Positions 8,384 through 18,736 of a stretch of DNA of 64,000 nt are shown one piece after another. Below the pieces are notes generated by a model. It was not told the DNA's origin, made no database searches, and was given only the letters and a program-made list of their open reading frames with translations. The position numbers and the translations under genes are program-made. Location: the NCBI GenBank assembly GCA_903859715.1, contig CAIONS010000023.1, positions 38,430 to 102,429 of the forward strand, given 5' to 3'. The stretch's first letter is position 1. Each line of letters begins with the position of its first letter. Origin of the DNA: an uncultured Opitutia bacterium (lineage in GTDB: Bacteria > Verrucomicrobiota > Verrucomicrobiia > Opitutales > Opitutaceae).

Positions 8384-8809
8384 TCAGACCAGCTTCGCGT
8401 CGAGCGTGATTTCGGCCTTAAGCAGGCGGGAGATAGGACAACCGGCCTTCGCTCCGGCCGCTACTTCGGCGAATTTGTCGGCAGCGATTTCCGGCACCTT
8501 GGCCGTCGTCTCGAGATGGATCGCTGTCACCGTCCAACTGGTGGTCGGGAGATTTTCCATCGTCAGGGTGGCGGTGGTGTTCAGCGTATCGGCGGTGAAG
8601 CCCGCCTGCTGCAGCGCGAGCGAGAGCGCCATCGTGAAACAGCCCGCGTGGGCCGCCGCGATAAGCTCCTCGGGGTTGGTGCCGCGGCCATTCTCAAACC
8701 GGGTCGAGAACGAATACTGTGCGGCCTCGAGCACACCGCTCTCGGTCGAAATCGTGCCTTTGCCTTTTGCCAGATTGCCGTGCCAGACGGCGGATGCTTT
8801 GCGTTTCAT
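8384..8809 (-). CDS. OsmC family peroxiredoxin
   Basis: A 141-residue OsmC/Ohr protein. The two redox cysteines are visible: Cys57 in HAGCFTMALS and Cys124 in KAGCPISRLL. The N-terminus has the usual beta-hairpin start (KASAVWHGNLAKGKGTIST). GTNPEELIAAAHAGCF is typical of the OsmC branch. It would reduce organic hydroperoxides in the cytoplasm using a thiol donor. It is the last of a set of minus-strand genes with a nitroreductase and an Old Yellow Enzyme homologue, giving a plausible redox or detoxification group, although the 51-bp gap to the upstream gene leaves co-transcription open. Confidence 0.92.
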   Translation of the reverse strand: MKRKASAVWHGNLAKGKGTISTESGVLEAAQYSFSTRFENGRGTNPEELIAAAHAGCFTMALSLALQQAGFTADTLNTTATLTMENLPTTSWTVTAIHLETTAKVPEIAADKFAEVAAGAKAGCPISRLLKAEITLDAKLV

Positions 8810-8860
8810 GGATGGTTGGGTTGGATGGATGGAACAGTCGAAAGTTAGGTGCGCAGAGCC

Positions 8861-9511
8861 TTAAATTCTCACGATCACTTCGTCCGGCTTGAAACGGACC
8901 TTCTTCGTCGTCGCGTATTTATCGTCCGCCGCGCGGTAGCCTGCCGCACAGCATACGACCGAGGCATAACCGGTGCCCTGCAGTCCAAGGATTTCGTCGA
9001 ATTTCCCCGGCTCAAACCCCTCCATCGGGCAGGTGTCCACCCCCAACAGCGCCGCGCTCGCCATGAACTGGCCGAGCGCGATGTAAACCTGGTGTGACTG
9101 CCAGATATCGAGCCGGGCCTCGGCCCGGGCCTTGTCGAGGTTGCCCGTGATCATCTGGCGGAATTTTCCCAGCGATTCGGCCGCGATGCCCCGCACTTCC
9201 GCCATCCGGCCGATGTGCCGGTCCACATGGTCGGCCCCAAGATCCTTGCGCACGGTAAACACGACAAAATGCGAGCAGTCGACCACCTGCGACTGGTCCC
9301 ACGCGGCCGGCCGCAGCCGGGCTTTCATCGCCGGGTCCGTCACGATGATGAATTTCCACGGCTGCAAACCCGCCGACGAGGGCGAGAGCACCAGCGCCTG
9401 CTCCAGCGTATGCCAGTCGGCGGCGGAGATTTTCTTTGCCGGGTCGAATTTCTTCGTGGCGTAGCGCCAGTGGAGCGCGTGCAGCAATGTTTCAGACGGC
9501 ACAGGATGCAT
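8861..9511 (-). CDS. Nitroreductase family NAD(P)H-dependent oxidoreductase
   Basis: A 216-residue FMN-dependent nitroreductase fold protein. HWRYATKKFDP near the N-terminus matches the R-R/Y-S/A-T-K-x-F FMN phosphate motif of NfsB-like enzymes. SPSSAGLQPWKFIIVTD is the conserved FMN-contacting loop, and the C-terminal part has ALGQFMASAALLGVDTCPMEGF, typical of the NfsB/dihydropteridine reductase group. It would reduce nitroaromatics, quinones or flavin analogues. It is transcribed in the same direction as the OYE-type reductase 21 bp upstream, suggesting co-expression. Confidence 0.9.
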   Translation of the reverse strand: MHPVPSETLLHALHWRYATKKFDPAKKISAADWHTLEQALVLSPSSAGLQPWKFIIVTDPAMKARLRPAAWDQSQVVDCSHFVVFTVRKDLGADHVDRHIGRMAEVRGIAAESLGKFRQMITGNLDKARAEARLDIWQSHQVYIALGQFMASAALLGVDTCPMEGFEPGKFDEILGLQGTGYASVVCCAAGYRAADDKYATTKKVRFKPDEVIVRI

Positions 9512-9532
9512 GAATCGAATTTAGACCGAGGT

Positions 9533-10630
<1,098 letters not shown>

Positions 10631-10654
10631 TCATTTGGCAAATTTCCCGTGCGC

Positions 10655-10948
10655 CTAATCCAACAGGTCCTGAAACACCGGGTGCCGCTGGATGAAAGCC
10701 GCGACATAAGAACACCGCGGCACAACGCGCCAGCCTTCGGCTCGCGCCTGCTCCAAGCCGGCGCGCACGAGCTTCTCCGCCAGGCAGCGGCCGCGCAGTT
10801 CCGGCGGCACAAACGTATGGGTGAAGAGCATGCGCCCGTCCTGCAGCACATAGTCCGCCACCGCCAGATGCCCGTCCACGATCGCCTCAAAGCGGCTGGC
10901 CGCTGGATTGTGCTTCACCACCGCTTCATCGGATGCCGGGGAAGTCAT
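10655..10948 (-). CDS. Small GNAT-family N-acetyltransferase (YjdJ/Acetyltransf_CG type)
   Basis: A 97-residue protein of the short GNAT subgroup. It carries a shortened acetyl-CoA fold: FTHTFVPPELRGRCLAEKLVRAGLEQA contains the H-T-x-V/F-P-x-x-x-x-G-x-G/C-x-A pyrophosphate-binding loop, followed by RVVPRCSYVAAFIQRHP, the family's C-terminal signature. The normally glycine-rich R-G-x-G position reads RGRC here. Human NATD1 and E. coli YjdJ belong to this group; substrates are unknown. It starts 8 bp after the murJ stop, so it is probably in the murJ transcript. Confidence 0.88.
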   Translation of the reverse strand: MTSPASDEAVVKHNPAASRFEAIVDGHLAVADYVLQDGRMLFTHTFVPPELRGRCLAEKLVRAGLEQARAEGWRVVPRCSYVAAFIQRHPVFQDLLD

Positions 10949-10955
10949 GACTTCG

Positions 10956-12512
10956 TCATCCCTTCCGTTTTAAAAACCGGTTGGCGAGTACGGTAAATTC
11001 CTCGCGTCCCTCGATCTTCAGCAGCCAAAGCAGGAGTGCATACGAACCGGCGCCGAGGGGAATCAAGACCACCAGCGCCAGAACATCCCGCAGGCGCGGA
11101 CCGAAGCCGGCACCCTGCAGCCCGTGCCAGGCTCCGCCCACCACCAGCCCCATGACCAGCGCGGCCATCACGATCTTTCCCACCGTCGGCCAGAGCGGTG
11201 CAAAGCGCATTTCGGGCAATTTTCGCGTGAGGGCGCGGGTCAGCAGCAGCGTCTGCACGATGATCGCGGTCGTGCTGGCCAGCACAAGTCCGGTGGCCCC
11301 GAGCCAGTGCCTGAGCGACAGGCTGAGCACGAGATTCACGATGAAATCCACCACGGCGATCCGGACCGGCGTCATCGTGTCCTTGACCGCGTAGAAGGCG
11401 CGCACCGTCAGGTTGACGACGGAGAAGAACGGCATGCCCACGGCAAACAGGACCAGCAGCCCTGCCATGCTGTGCGCCGCATCGGCCGTGAACTCGCCGT
11501 GCCGGAACAGCACCCGGGTGATCGGCTCGCTGAGCAGCGCCAGGCCGACCGCCGCCGGCACATTGATGATGAGGATGAGGCGGATGCCCTTGCGGTAATC
11601 CTCCGCCATGGCGGTGAAATTACGCTCGACCGCGTGCCGGGCGATGAGGGGATAGATCACTGTGGAAACGGCGATCGCGAAGACCCCGATCGGCAGTTCC
11701 ATCAGGCGGTTCGCGTAAAACATCCACGTGGCCGCCGAATCGCTGATGGCGTAGGCGAGCAGGCTGCCGACGTAGATATTCACCTGATAGATTGCCGTGC
11801 CGAAAAACCCGGGCGCCATCAGCGCCGCGATTTCCCGCATCCGGGGCGAGAGCGCGAAATCGGGCTGCGGCCGCCAGCCGGCCCGGACCAGCACTGCCGC
11901 CGGCACCGCCATCTGGAGAAAGCCGCCGACCAGCACACCCGCGCAGAGCCAGTGCATCTCACCCATCGGAGTCTGCGCAAAATGCAGGCCGGCGCCGCCC
12001 AGCGAGGCAATCATCGCGAGATTGAGCCAGATCGGGGACAGTGCCGGCTCGGTGAACCGGTGGAAGACATTCAGCGTCGCGTTGAGCGCGGCTGCGACGC
12101 AGACGAAGAAAAGATATGGGAACAGGAAGACCGCCAGATCCGCCACCAGGTACCACTTGTCTTCGTGCCCGGTAAGCCGCCGCGACTGGCTCAGACCCAG
12201 CATCGCCAGGCCCACCAGTGCGCCGGTGATGACCACCAGCCAGCTGACCACTTTGTTCAACAGCGCGTACGCGCCCTGTTCCCCGTTGCCATGCAGTTCA
12301 TCCTGCAGGGTCGGCAGGAACGCCGCGGTGAGCGAACCCTCGCCCAGCAGCCGCCGGAAGAGATTGGGCAGGCGGAAAGCCGTGAGAAAAGCTGAATTCA
12401 GTATGCTGTCGCCAAAGATCGACGCGCTCAGCGAATCCCGCCCCAGCGCCAGCACCCGCGACACCACCGTCAGCAACGAGACGACGCCGATGTTCTTGAG
12501 CTTTTTCGACAC
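10956..12512 (-). CDS. murJ: Lipid II flippase MurJ
   Basis: A 518-residue polytopic protein of the MOP superfamily. The N-terminus KNIGVVSLLTVVSRVLALGRDSL and the segment NLFRRLLGEGSLTAAFLPTL are MurJ/MviN signatures, including the conserved Arg and Glu in the first helices. About 14 hydrophobic segments follow. It flips lipid-linked peptidoglycan precursor across the inner membrane, so it acts between MurG and the penicillin-binding proteins, all encoded in the dcw cluster at 33-52 kb. It lies downstream of an unknown membrane protein gene (62-bp gap) and upstream of the small GNAT gene. Confidence 0.95.
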   Translation of the reverse strand: MSKKLKNIGVVSLLTVVSRVLALGRDSLSASIFGDSILNSAFLTAFRLPNLFRRLLGEGSLTAAFLPTLQDELHGNGEQGAYALLNKVVSWLVVITGALVGLAMLGLSQSRRLTGHEDKWYLVADLAVFLFPYLFFVCVAAALNATLNVFHRFTEPALSPIWLNLAMIASLGGAGLHFAQTPMGEMHWLCAGVLVGGFLQMAVPAAVLVRAGWRPQPDFALSPRMREIAALMAPGFFGTAIYQVNIYVGSLLAYAISDSAATWMFYANRLMELPIGVFAIAVSTVIYPLIARHAVERNFTAMAEDYRKGIRLILIINVPAAVGLALLSEPITRVLFRHGEFTADAAHSMAGLLVLFAVGMPFFSVVNLTVRAFYAVKDTMTPVRIAVVDFIVNLVLSLSLRHWLGATGLVLASTTAIIVQTLLLTRALTRKLPEMRFAPLWPTVGKIVMAALVMGLVVGGAWHGLQGAGFGPRLRDVLALVVLIPLGAGSYALLLWLLKIEGREEFTVLANRFLKRKG

Positions 12513-12574
12513 GCAGGAAATTTCCGGGCAGCAGCGTAACGCGGCAAGTCCTTAACCCGCCGGCCGGCCGCGGC

Positions 12575-13291
12575 TCACGGCTTCGGCATCGTCAGCTTCA
12601 CCGCGCTCGCCTCGATGGTGACATCCGAGAGCTTGTCCCAAGCCATGGCCAGATCCGCGGGCACGTGTTGCGCGCCCAGGATTTTCTTGAGCACCCATCC
12701 CGTCGCCAGCGGCAACCGCTGCGTCGGGCAGGAGCCGACGTAAACCGTGTCGGGCACATAGGTGAAAGTGTCGCCCTGGCGGGCAATCGTCCCGCTGGCC
12801 TGGACAAGGAACGACTGGTTGAGGCCGACCAGGGCGTATCTCACCCGCACCGGCACGCTGATCTGGATCTGCCCGTCGTGGATGCGGAAGTTGGGCGCAC
12901 CCGGGCTCAGAAACTCCCCGGAGTCCGCTTCCACCGCCGGGGTTTTGCCGGGCGCAGCAGGACCCTTGCTGGGCGCTGGCGGCGGACCGGCCGGCGTCGC
13001 CGGGGCGGCCACCGTGTTGATCTCGTCCTCGTTGAGGACAATCGAGCCACCCTGGGCAAAAATCTTCAGCTTGGAAACCGCGCGTCGCGCCTTGGCGGAG
13101 TCATGCGACCCCTCGATGTAGTAAACCATCCCGACCGCCGGCTCCTTGGGCAGCTCCTTGACCTGCGTCACGGGTTTGAAAATCAGATAAGTCGCCGCCA
13201 GCACAATGCCGAGGACCACGCTGACGATGGCGCCCAGCATGACTTCAATCCAGCTGGGGCCGTACATGGCACGATCAAGTTTTTTGCTCAT
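12575..13291 (-). CDS. Unknown single-pass membrane protein
   Basis: I do not recognise a family in this 238-residue protein. It has a short cytoplasmic N-terminus with a conserved-looking MSKKLDRAMYGPSW start, one transmembrane helix at about 17-38 (VMLGAIVSVVLGIVLAATYL), a region of about 60 residues, a Pro/Ala-rich linker (about 95-125) and a C-terminal soluble domain that would lie in the periplasm. The linker suggests two separate extracytoplasmic parts. It starts about 9 bp after the FmdB-type zinc-ribbon stop and is followed by murJ, so the three are probably co-transcribed; a link to envelope biogenesis is inferred only from that. Confidence 0.75.
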   Translation of the reverse strand: MSKKLDRAMYGPSWIEVMLGAIVSVVLGIVLAATYLIFKPVTQVKELPKEPAVGMVYYIEGSHDSAKARRAVSKLKIFAQGGSIVLNEDEINTVAAPATPAGPPPAPSKGPAAPGKTPAVEADSGEFLSPGAPNFRIHDGQIQISVPVRVRYALVGLNQSFLVQASGTIARQGDTFTYVPDTVYVGSCPTQRLPLATGWVLKKILGAQHVPADLAMAWDKLSDVTIEASAVKLTMPKP

Positions 13292-13299
13292 GGGTAAAA

Positions 13300-13578
13300 T
13301 TATTTGGCGGCGGGCGCTGGCTTGGTCTCCGTCTTCGCGGGCGCTGGCGCGGCCGCGGGTTTGGCGCCGTCACCGGACTTCTCCGGGGATTTCTTGTTCT
13401 TGTAATCCGTGATATAGAAACCCGAGCCCTTGAAAATCAGGCCGGCGCCTCCGCCGATGAGCCGTTTTACGCCCTTCTTCTTGCACTTCGGGCAGTGCGT
13501 CAGCGGTTCGTCCCGCATCGACTGGAACAGCTCGAAGGCGTGGCCGCATTTGGGACAGACGTAGTCGTAAGTGGGCAT
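13300..13578 (-). CDS. FmdB-family zinc ribbon protein
   Basis: A 92-residue protein. The N-terminus MPTYDYVCPKCGHAFELFQS and then HCPKCKKKGVKRLIGG give the two CxxC knuckles of the FmdB/CxxC_CxxC_SSSS regulatory family. FKGSGFYITDYK follows, also characteristic. The last 30 residues are a Lys/Ala/Pro-rich low-complexity tail. Members are small zinc-binding proteins suggested as regulators; the biochemical role is unsettled. It is the first gene of the probable fmdB-unknown-murJ-GNAT transcription unit. Confidence 0.9.
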   Translation of the reverse strand: MPTYDYVCPKCGHAFELFQSMRDEPLTHCPKCKKKGVKRLIGGGAGLIFKGSGFYITDYKNKKSPEKSGDGAKPAAAPAPAKTETKPAPAAK

Positions 13579-13668
13579 CGGAAAACCCGGTGGTTATGGG
13601 TCCGCTCCGACGTGATGGCGAGTTTGTTTCTCAGCCAAGTCCCCGATCCTCGAAACCAAATCCGTTTT

Positions 13669-13695
13669 ACAGGAGGCAACAGAGGAAAGGGAGGG
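13669..13695. repeat. Solo unit of the TTTTACAGGAGG repeat family
   Basis: TTTTACAGGAGGCAACAGAG followed by GAAAGGG matches the left unit of the pairs at 8288-8368 and 28665-28747. No inverted partner follows; instead a different inverted repeat begins about 20 bp later. Confidence 0.65.
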
Positions 13696-13715
13696 CTGAA
13701 CCCAGCCAAACTTGC

Positions 13716-13833
13716 CCACGGATTTCACGGATTCGATCTGGATAAAGGCATTCCAAGAAATAGGTTTCGGATTAGAACCAGCGGATTTCTGCGTCGACGG
13801 GTATTATCCAGATCGAATCCGTGAAATCCGTGG
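13716..13833. repeat. Perfect 30-bp inverted repeat (CCACGGATTTCACGGATT family)
   Basis: The arms at 13716-13745 and 13804-13833 are exact reverse complements (starting CCACGGATTTCACGGATTCG) with a 58-bp spacer. Together with the solo unit before it, this accounts for most of the 378-bp gap (13579-13956) between the divergent FmdB and prenyl synthase genes. A related single arm, GCGGATATCACGGATCGGCG, lies within 15240-15300. Confidence 0.85.
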
Positions 13834-13956
13834 TCAAAACGCCTTGGGATTGTCTCCCACGTTATTCTCCTCGAAAGCATGCGATGGCCAGGCACCCGCA
13901 GTTGCCCGCTGTCGCAGGGTTGCGCCGGGCCGGATTTTCGCCCACGCAAGGAAGCG

Positions 13957-14871
13957 ATGGATTTTCCCGCTGAATTGAAACGTTACGCCGCCCGCGTCGA
14001 GCAGGGGATCGACCAGCTGCTGCCCCCTGCCACCACCCGGCCGGAGCGCCTGCACACCGCCATGCGCTACAGTCTGCAGGCCGGCGGCAAACGCCTCCGC
14101 CCCGTGCTCGTCCTGGCCACCTATCATCTCTTTGCGGGGATGAAATCCGAAGGTGGAAATTCGAAACCTGAAATAATGGACCCCCTCCCCGCGGCGGTCG
14201 CCATCGAGTGCCTGCACACCTATTCGCTGATCCACGACGACCTGCCATGCATGGACAACGATGATCTCCGTCGCGGGCGACCCACGGCCCACCGGCAGTT
14301 CGACGAGGCCACTGCCCTGCTCGCCGGCGATGCCTTGCTGACCCACGCCTTCGTCCTCCTTGCCGAAAGCTACGCCACCCGACCTCTCCTCGCCCACGCG
14401 CTGATCCGCGAACTGGCCGATGCCGCCGGCAGCCGCCGGCTTATCGGCGGCCAGATGGAAGACCTGCTGGCCGAGAAAAAAGACACCGCCACCGTCGCGG
14501 AACTCGAATTCATCCACCTCAACAAAACCGCCGCGATGATCGAGGCCGCCCTCGTCATGGGCGGTCTCGCCGGCGGTGCCGGCGAAGGCACACTCGCCAC
14601 CTTGCGCCGGGCCGGCCGGCATCTCGGGCTCGCGTTTCAGATCATCGACGACGTGCTCGATGCCACCGCCGACAGCGCCACGCTGGGTAAAACCGCCGGC
14701 AAGGACGCCAAGGCCGGCAAAACCACTTTCGTGAAACTCCACGGCCTGGAGACCTCCCGCCAGCTGGCCTTGCAGCAGTCCGACGCCGCCCGCGCCGCCT
14801 TGATGGGTCTGCCCGGCGACCCCGCGTTTCTTCTGGCCTTGATCGCCAGCATGGCCGCCCGGCCAAGCTGA
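13957..14871 (+). CDS. Polyprenyl (farnesyl/geranyl-type) diphosphate synthase
   Basis: A 304-residue E-type isoprenyl diphosphate synthase of the IspA group. The first Asp-rich motif is DDLPCMDNDD (Asp94, Asp95, Asp100), followed by LRRGRPTAH. The second is IIDDVLDAT near 229-237, and GKTAGKDAKAGKTTFV is the IspA-type Lys-rich segment. It condenses isopentenyl diphosphate with allylic diphosphates to C15, probably supplying the undecaprenyl carrier and quinones. The ATG at 13957 follows AAGGA and begins the expected MDFPAELKRYAARVEQ. Residues 62-74 (MKSEGGNSKPEIM) interrupt the usual loop before the PLPAAVAIECLHTYS helix and are encoded by unusually AT-rich codons including ATA; this segment resembles an intergenic repeat (see findings). 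Chain length cannot be fixed from sequence. Confidence 0.92.
   Translation: MDFPAELKRYAARVEQGIDQLLPPATTRPERLHTAMRYSLQAGGKRLRPVLVLATYHLFAGMKSEGGNSKPEIMDPLPAAVAIECLHTYSLIHDDLPCMDNDDLRRGRPTAHRQFDEATALLAGDALLTHAFVLLAESYATRPLLAHALIRELADAAGSRRLIGGQMEDLLAEKKDTATVAELEFIHLNKTAAMIEAALVMGGLAGGAGEGTLATLRRAGRHLGLAFQIIDDVLDATADSATLGKTAGKDAKAGKTTFVKLHGLETSRQLALQQSDAARAALMGLPGDPAFLLALIASMAARPS
14140..14178 (+). repeat. Repeat-like insert within the prenyl synthase gene
   Basis: The stretch AAATCCGAAGGTGGAAATTC then GAAACCTGAAATA is AT-rich against its surroundings. It shares the words GAAATCCGAA, GAAGGT and AAATTCGAAA with the inverted repeat at 40971-41081. It adds about 12 codons in a variable loop of the enzyme and keeps the frame. 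Confidence 0.45.
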
Positions 14872-14970
14872 AGACTTGTCCCGGAACGGGATGACCTTTG
14901 CTCAGTAATTTCCGCCTGTGTCCGGGATTGAGTTCCTCACCGAAGCCTTTGATTGTGTGGCCACAATCCT

Positions 14971-15192
14971 GTGGCCTCCGAACGTCCCAAAGAGCATCCC
15001 ATCCGCGAACTACTCCTGCATGGAGGACATCCTTTTCCCAAGGACATGGAGGAAATGATCCGCCGGCTGCATCTGAAGCCCAACGCGATCACCGCGGAGA
15101 TTGCCATGGACGCCTACGACTGGGAACGCGGCGAGCAACTGGAGCGGGGCCGGAAAAAGCTCCTCGCCCTGTGCGCGCTGCACGGCGTTTGA
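14971..15192 (+). CDS. Small unknown protein
   Basis: An open frame of 73 codons from a GTG at 14971 (or 48 codons from the ATG at 15046), ending LLALCALHGV. I do not recognise a family. The second half has codon use like the surrounding genes, with G or C in most third positions, and a plausible amphipathic helical composition (MEEMIRRLHLKPNAITAEIA). It follows the prenyl synthase gene by about 100 bp in the same direction. A coincidental ORF is possible. Confidence 0.45.
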   Translation: MASERPKEHPIRELLLHGGHPFPKDMEEMIRRLHLKPNAITAEIAMDAYDWERGEQLERGRKKLLALCALHGV

Positions 15193-15201
15193 GCAGGTGG
15201 A

Positions 15202-15359
15202 ATGTAGGGCGGGGTCGCTGACCCCGCCAAACCTCCGTCAATCTTCCCGCGGATATCACGGATCGGCGCGGATAAATTCGGGCCATCCGCGACCCTCCGC
15301 GTCATTCGCAGGGAAGTATTCTCGGAACGATCAGGCGGGGTCAGCGACCCCGCCCTACA
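15202..15359. repeat. Palindromic repeat pair (GTAGGGCGGGG family) enclosing another repeat
   Basis: The left unit at 15202-15228 (ATGTAGGGCGGGGTCGCTGA) and the right unit ending at about 15359 (TCAGCGACCCCGCCCTAC) are inverted copies. Each unit is itself a hairpin (GGCGGGGTC/GACCCCGCC). Between them is material of the GCGGATATCACGGATCGGCG kind, related to the element at 13716-13833. So one repeat family is nested in the spacer of another. The whole fills the gap before the tpiA stop. Confidence 0.85.
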
Positions 15360-15393
15360 ATCAGATAGGATTTCTCACATCGCGTGGACGCGG

Positions 15394-16164
15394 CTACTTC
15401 GCCGCCACTGCGGCCTTCACCAGCTCGACAAAGCTGCGCGCCTCGAGCGAGGCACCGCCGATCAGGCCGCCATCGATATCTTTCTGCGCGAGCAGTTCGG
15501 GAGCGTTGGCGGGCTTCATTGAGCCGCCGTACAGGATGCGGATACGCTGCGCCACCGGTTCGGTGAAGAGATTCGTCAGCAGCCCGCGAATGAAGGCATG
15601 CACTTCCTGCGCCTGGTCCGTCGTGGCCACCTTGCCCGTGCCGATGGCCCAGACCGGCTCGTAAGCCACGATCAATCCGGCCGCCTGCTCCTTGCTGACG
15701 CCCTCGAGGCCGGCTTCCAGCTGCGTCTGCACCACCTTGAGCGTGGCGCCTGCCTCGCGCTCAGCGAGGGATTCACCGACGCAGAAAATGGGACGCAGCT
15801 GGTTTTTCATCGCGGCCAGCACCTTCAGATTGATGAAGGCATCCGTCTCCCCAAAGAGGCTGCGCCGCTCGCTGTGCCCGAGGATGACGTGCGTGGTGAA
15901 CAGCGCCCGGAGCATCGGCGCGGAGATCTCGCCCGTAAACGCACCGCTCGCCTCGGGGTGCAGGTTCTGTGCGCCGAGCTTCACCGTCGAGCCCTCCAGC
16001 GCACGCCCCACGGACTCCAGCGCGACGAACGGCGGGCACACCACGATGTCGACATCCGTGAGCTTGCCGACGGTGGCGACGAGCTCGGCCACCAGCGCGG
16101 CGCCGTCGGCCGGCGTCTTGTTCATCTTCCAGTTACCAGCGATGAGCTTTTTGCGGAGATTCAT
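15394..16164 (-). CDS. tpiA: Triosephosphate isomerase
   Basis: A 256-residue TIM barrel of normal length. Active-site landmarks are LIAGNWKMNKT (Asn and Lys), VILGHSERRSLFGE (His) and VAYEPVWAIGTGK (catalytic Glu and flexible loop 6), followed by RILYGGSMKPANA. It interconverts dihydroxyacetone phosphate and glyceraldehyde-3-phosphate. It is third in the gap-pgk-tpiA order on the minus strand, with a palindromic repeat in the 84-bp pgk-tpiA gap. Confidence 0.97.
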   Translation of the reverse strand: MNLRKKLIAGNWKMNKTPADGAALVAELVATVGKLTDVDIVVCPPFVALESVGRALEGSTVKLGAQNLHPEASGAFTGEISAPMLRALFTTHVILGHSERRSLFGETDAFINLKVLAAMKNQLRPIFCVGESLAEREAGATLKVVQTQLEAGLEGVSKEQAAGLIVAYEPVWAIGTGKVATTDQAQEVHAFIRGLLTNLFTEPVAQRIRILYGGSMKPANAPELLAQKDIDGGLIGGASLEARSFVELVKAAVAAK

Positions 16165-16173
16165 GGGAGTTTG

Positions 16174-16241
16174 GTTTTACAGGAATAAACGGAGGGAACG
16201 GAGGAGGAGAATGACTCTGTTCCCTCTGTTGTCTCCTGTGC
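16174..16241. repeat. Palindromic repeat pair, TTTTACAGGAGG family, between pgk and tpiA
   Basis: TTTTACAGGAATAAACGGAG at the left and TCTGTTGTCTCCTGTGCAA at the right are imperfect inverted copies. The element occupies almost the whole 84-bp gap between two genes of one operon, so it should be transcribed and might set differential expression through RNA stability or processing. Confidence 0.75.
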
Positions 16242-16248
16242 AATCAGA

Positions 16249-17493
16249 TCAGTTTTCCAAAAAGGCCACGCCCGGAAGCACCTTGCCCTCGAGGAATTCG
16301 AGGCTCGCGCCGCCGCCGGTCGAGCAGTGCGTGACCTTGTCGGCCACCTTGAATTTCTTTGCGGCCGTCGCGGTGTCGCCGCCGCCCACGACGGTCGTCG
16401 CGCCCAGCGCGGTCGCCTCGGCCACGGCGTCGGCCATGGCTTTCGTGGCGCCGGCGAATTTTTCAAATTCAAAGACCCCGGCCGGGCCGTTCCAGATGAT
16501 GGTCTTCGCGCCGAGGATCGCCGCGCGGTACAGCGCGATCGACTGCGGCCCGGCATCCAGGCCCTGCCAGCCCGCGGGGATGCCGCCGGCATCGGTTGCC
16601 GGCTGCGTGTTGGCGTCGGGGGCAAACTTGTCGGCGCAGATATAATCGACCGGAAAGATGAGCTTCACGCCGCGACCCTTCGCGTCGTCCGCGAGTTGCT
16701 GCACGATCTTGGCGCCCTCAGGATCGAAGAGGCTGTCGCCGATCGACATGCCGTTGATGACCTTCTTGAACGTGTAGGCCATGCCACCGCCGATGATGAT
16801 CTCGTCCGCCTTGGCCAGCAGGTTTTTGATCAGCGGGATCTTGTCCCCGATCTTGGCGCCGCCGAGAATGGCGAGCAGCGGCCGCCGCGGATGCTCCAGC
16901 ACGGCGGCAAACGCCTTCAGCTCGGCTTCCATCAGGAAGCCCGCCGCCTTCAGCGGCAGGTTGACGCCGACCATCGACGAGTGTGCGCGGTGCGCGGTGC
17001 CAAAGGCGTCATTGACGAAAACATCGCCCAGCTTGGAGAGCCCGGCGCGAAAAGCCTCCACCGCCTTCGGGTCGGCCTTCACGGACGTGCCATCCTCGAG
17101 CTTGATCTTCCCTTCTTCCTCGATGTGGAAGCGCAGGTTCTCCAGGAGCAAAACATCGCCCGGGCGGAGTGCCGCCACCGCCTGCTCCGCGACCGGACCG
17201 ACGCAGTCCGCGGCAAACGCCACGGGACGGCCCAGCAGCTTTGCCAGTTCAACCGCCACCGGCTGCAACGAGTACTTCGCGATGACCTTGCCATCCGGAC
17301 GGCCCAGATGGCTCATCAGCACGACCGACGCGCCTTGCTCGAGCGCATAGCGGATCGTGGGCAGCGCCGCGACGATGCGCTGGTTGTTCGTGATCGCACC
17401 CGTGACCTTGTCCTGCGGGACGTTGAAGTCGACGCGCAGGAGGACGCGTTGGCCGGCCAGGGAGAGATCGCGGATGGATTTGAACTTGGGCAT
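16249..17493 (-). CDS. pgk: Phosphoglycerate kinase
   Basis: A 414-residue [16 protein letters not shown] is the N-terminal signature with substrate-binding Arg and Asp; [38 protein letters not shown], the hinge region [12 protein letters not shown] and the nucleotide motif [14 protein letters not shown] are all in place. It transfers phosphate from 1,3-bisphosphoglycerate to ADP. It follows gap on the minus strand, with a palindromic repeat pair in the 107-bp gap. Confidence 0.97.
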   Translation of the reverse strand: MPKFKSIRDLSLAGQRVLLRVDFNVPQDKVTGAITNNQRIVAALPTIRYALEQGASVVLMSHLGRPDGKVIAKYSLQPVAVELAKLLGRPVAFAADCVGPVAEQAVAALRPGDVLLLENLRFHIEEEGKIKLEDGTSVKADPKAVEAFRAGLSKLGDVFVNDAFGTAHRAHSSMVGVNLPLKAAGFLMEAELKAFAAVLEHPRRPLLAILGGAKIGDKIPLIKNLLAKADEIIIGGGMAYTFKKVINGMSIGDSLFDPEGAKIVQQLADDAKGRGVKLIFPVDYICADKFAPDANTQPATDAGGIPAGWQGLDAGPQSIALYRAAILGAKTIIWNGPAGVFEFEKFAGATKAMADAVAEATALGATTVVGGGDTATAAKKFKVADKVTHCSTGGGASLEFLEGKVLPGVAFLEN

Positions 17494-17514
17494 GAACGAA
17501 TGTGGGTGTTTGAA

Positions 17515-17594
17515 GGTAGGGCGGGACCGCTGGGCCCGCCTTGATCGTTATCCGCGAACAGGTCTGATGGCGGGCCTAGCGGTCCCGCCCTACC
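17515..17594. repeat. Palindromic repeat pair, GTAGGGCGGGACCGC variant, between gap and pgk
   Basis: The left unit GGTAGGGCGGGACCGCTGGG and the right unit CTAGCGGTCCCGCCCTACC are inverted copies around about 30 bp. This is the same core (ACCGCTGGGC) as the copy inside mnmA at 23371-23433. It fills the gap between gap and pgk. Confidence 0.88.
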
Positions 17595-17600
17595 TTGGAA

Positions 17601-18731
<1,131 letters not shown>

Positions 18732-18736
18732 TTATG

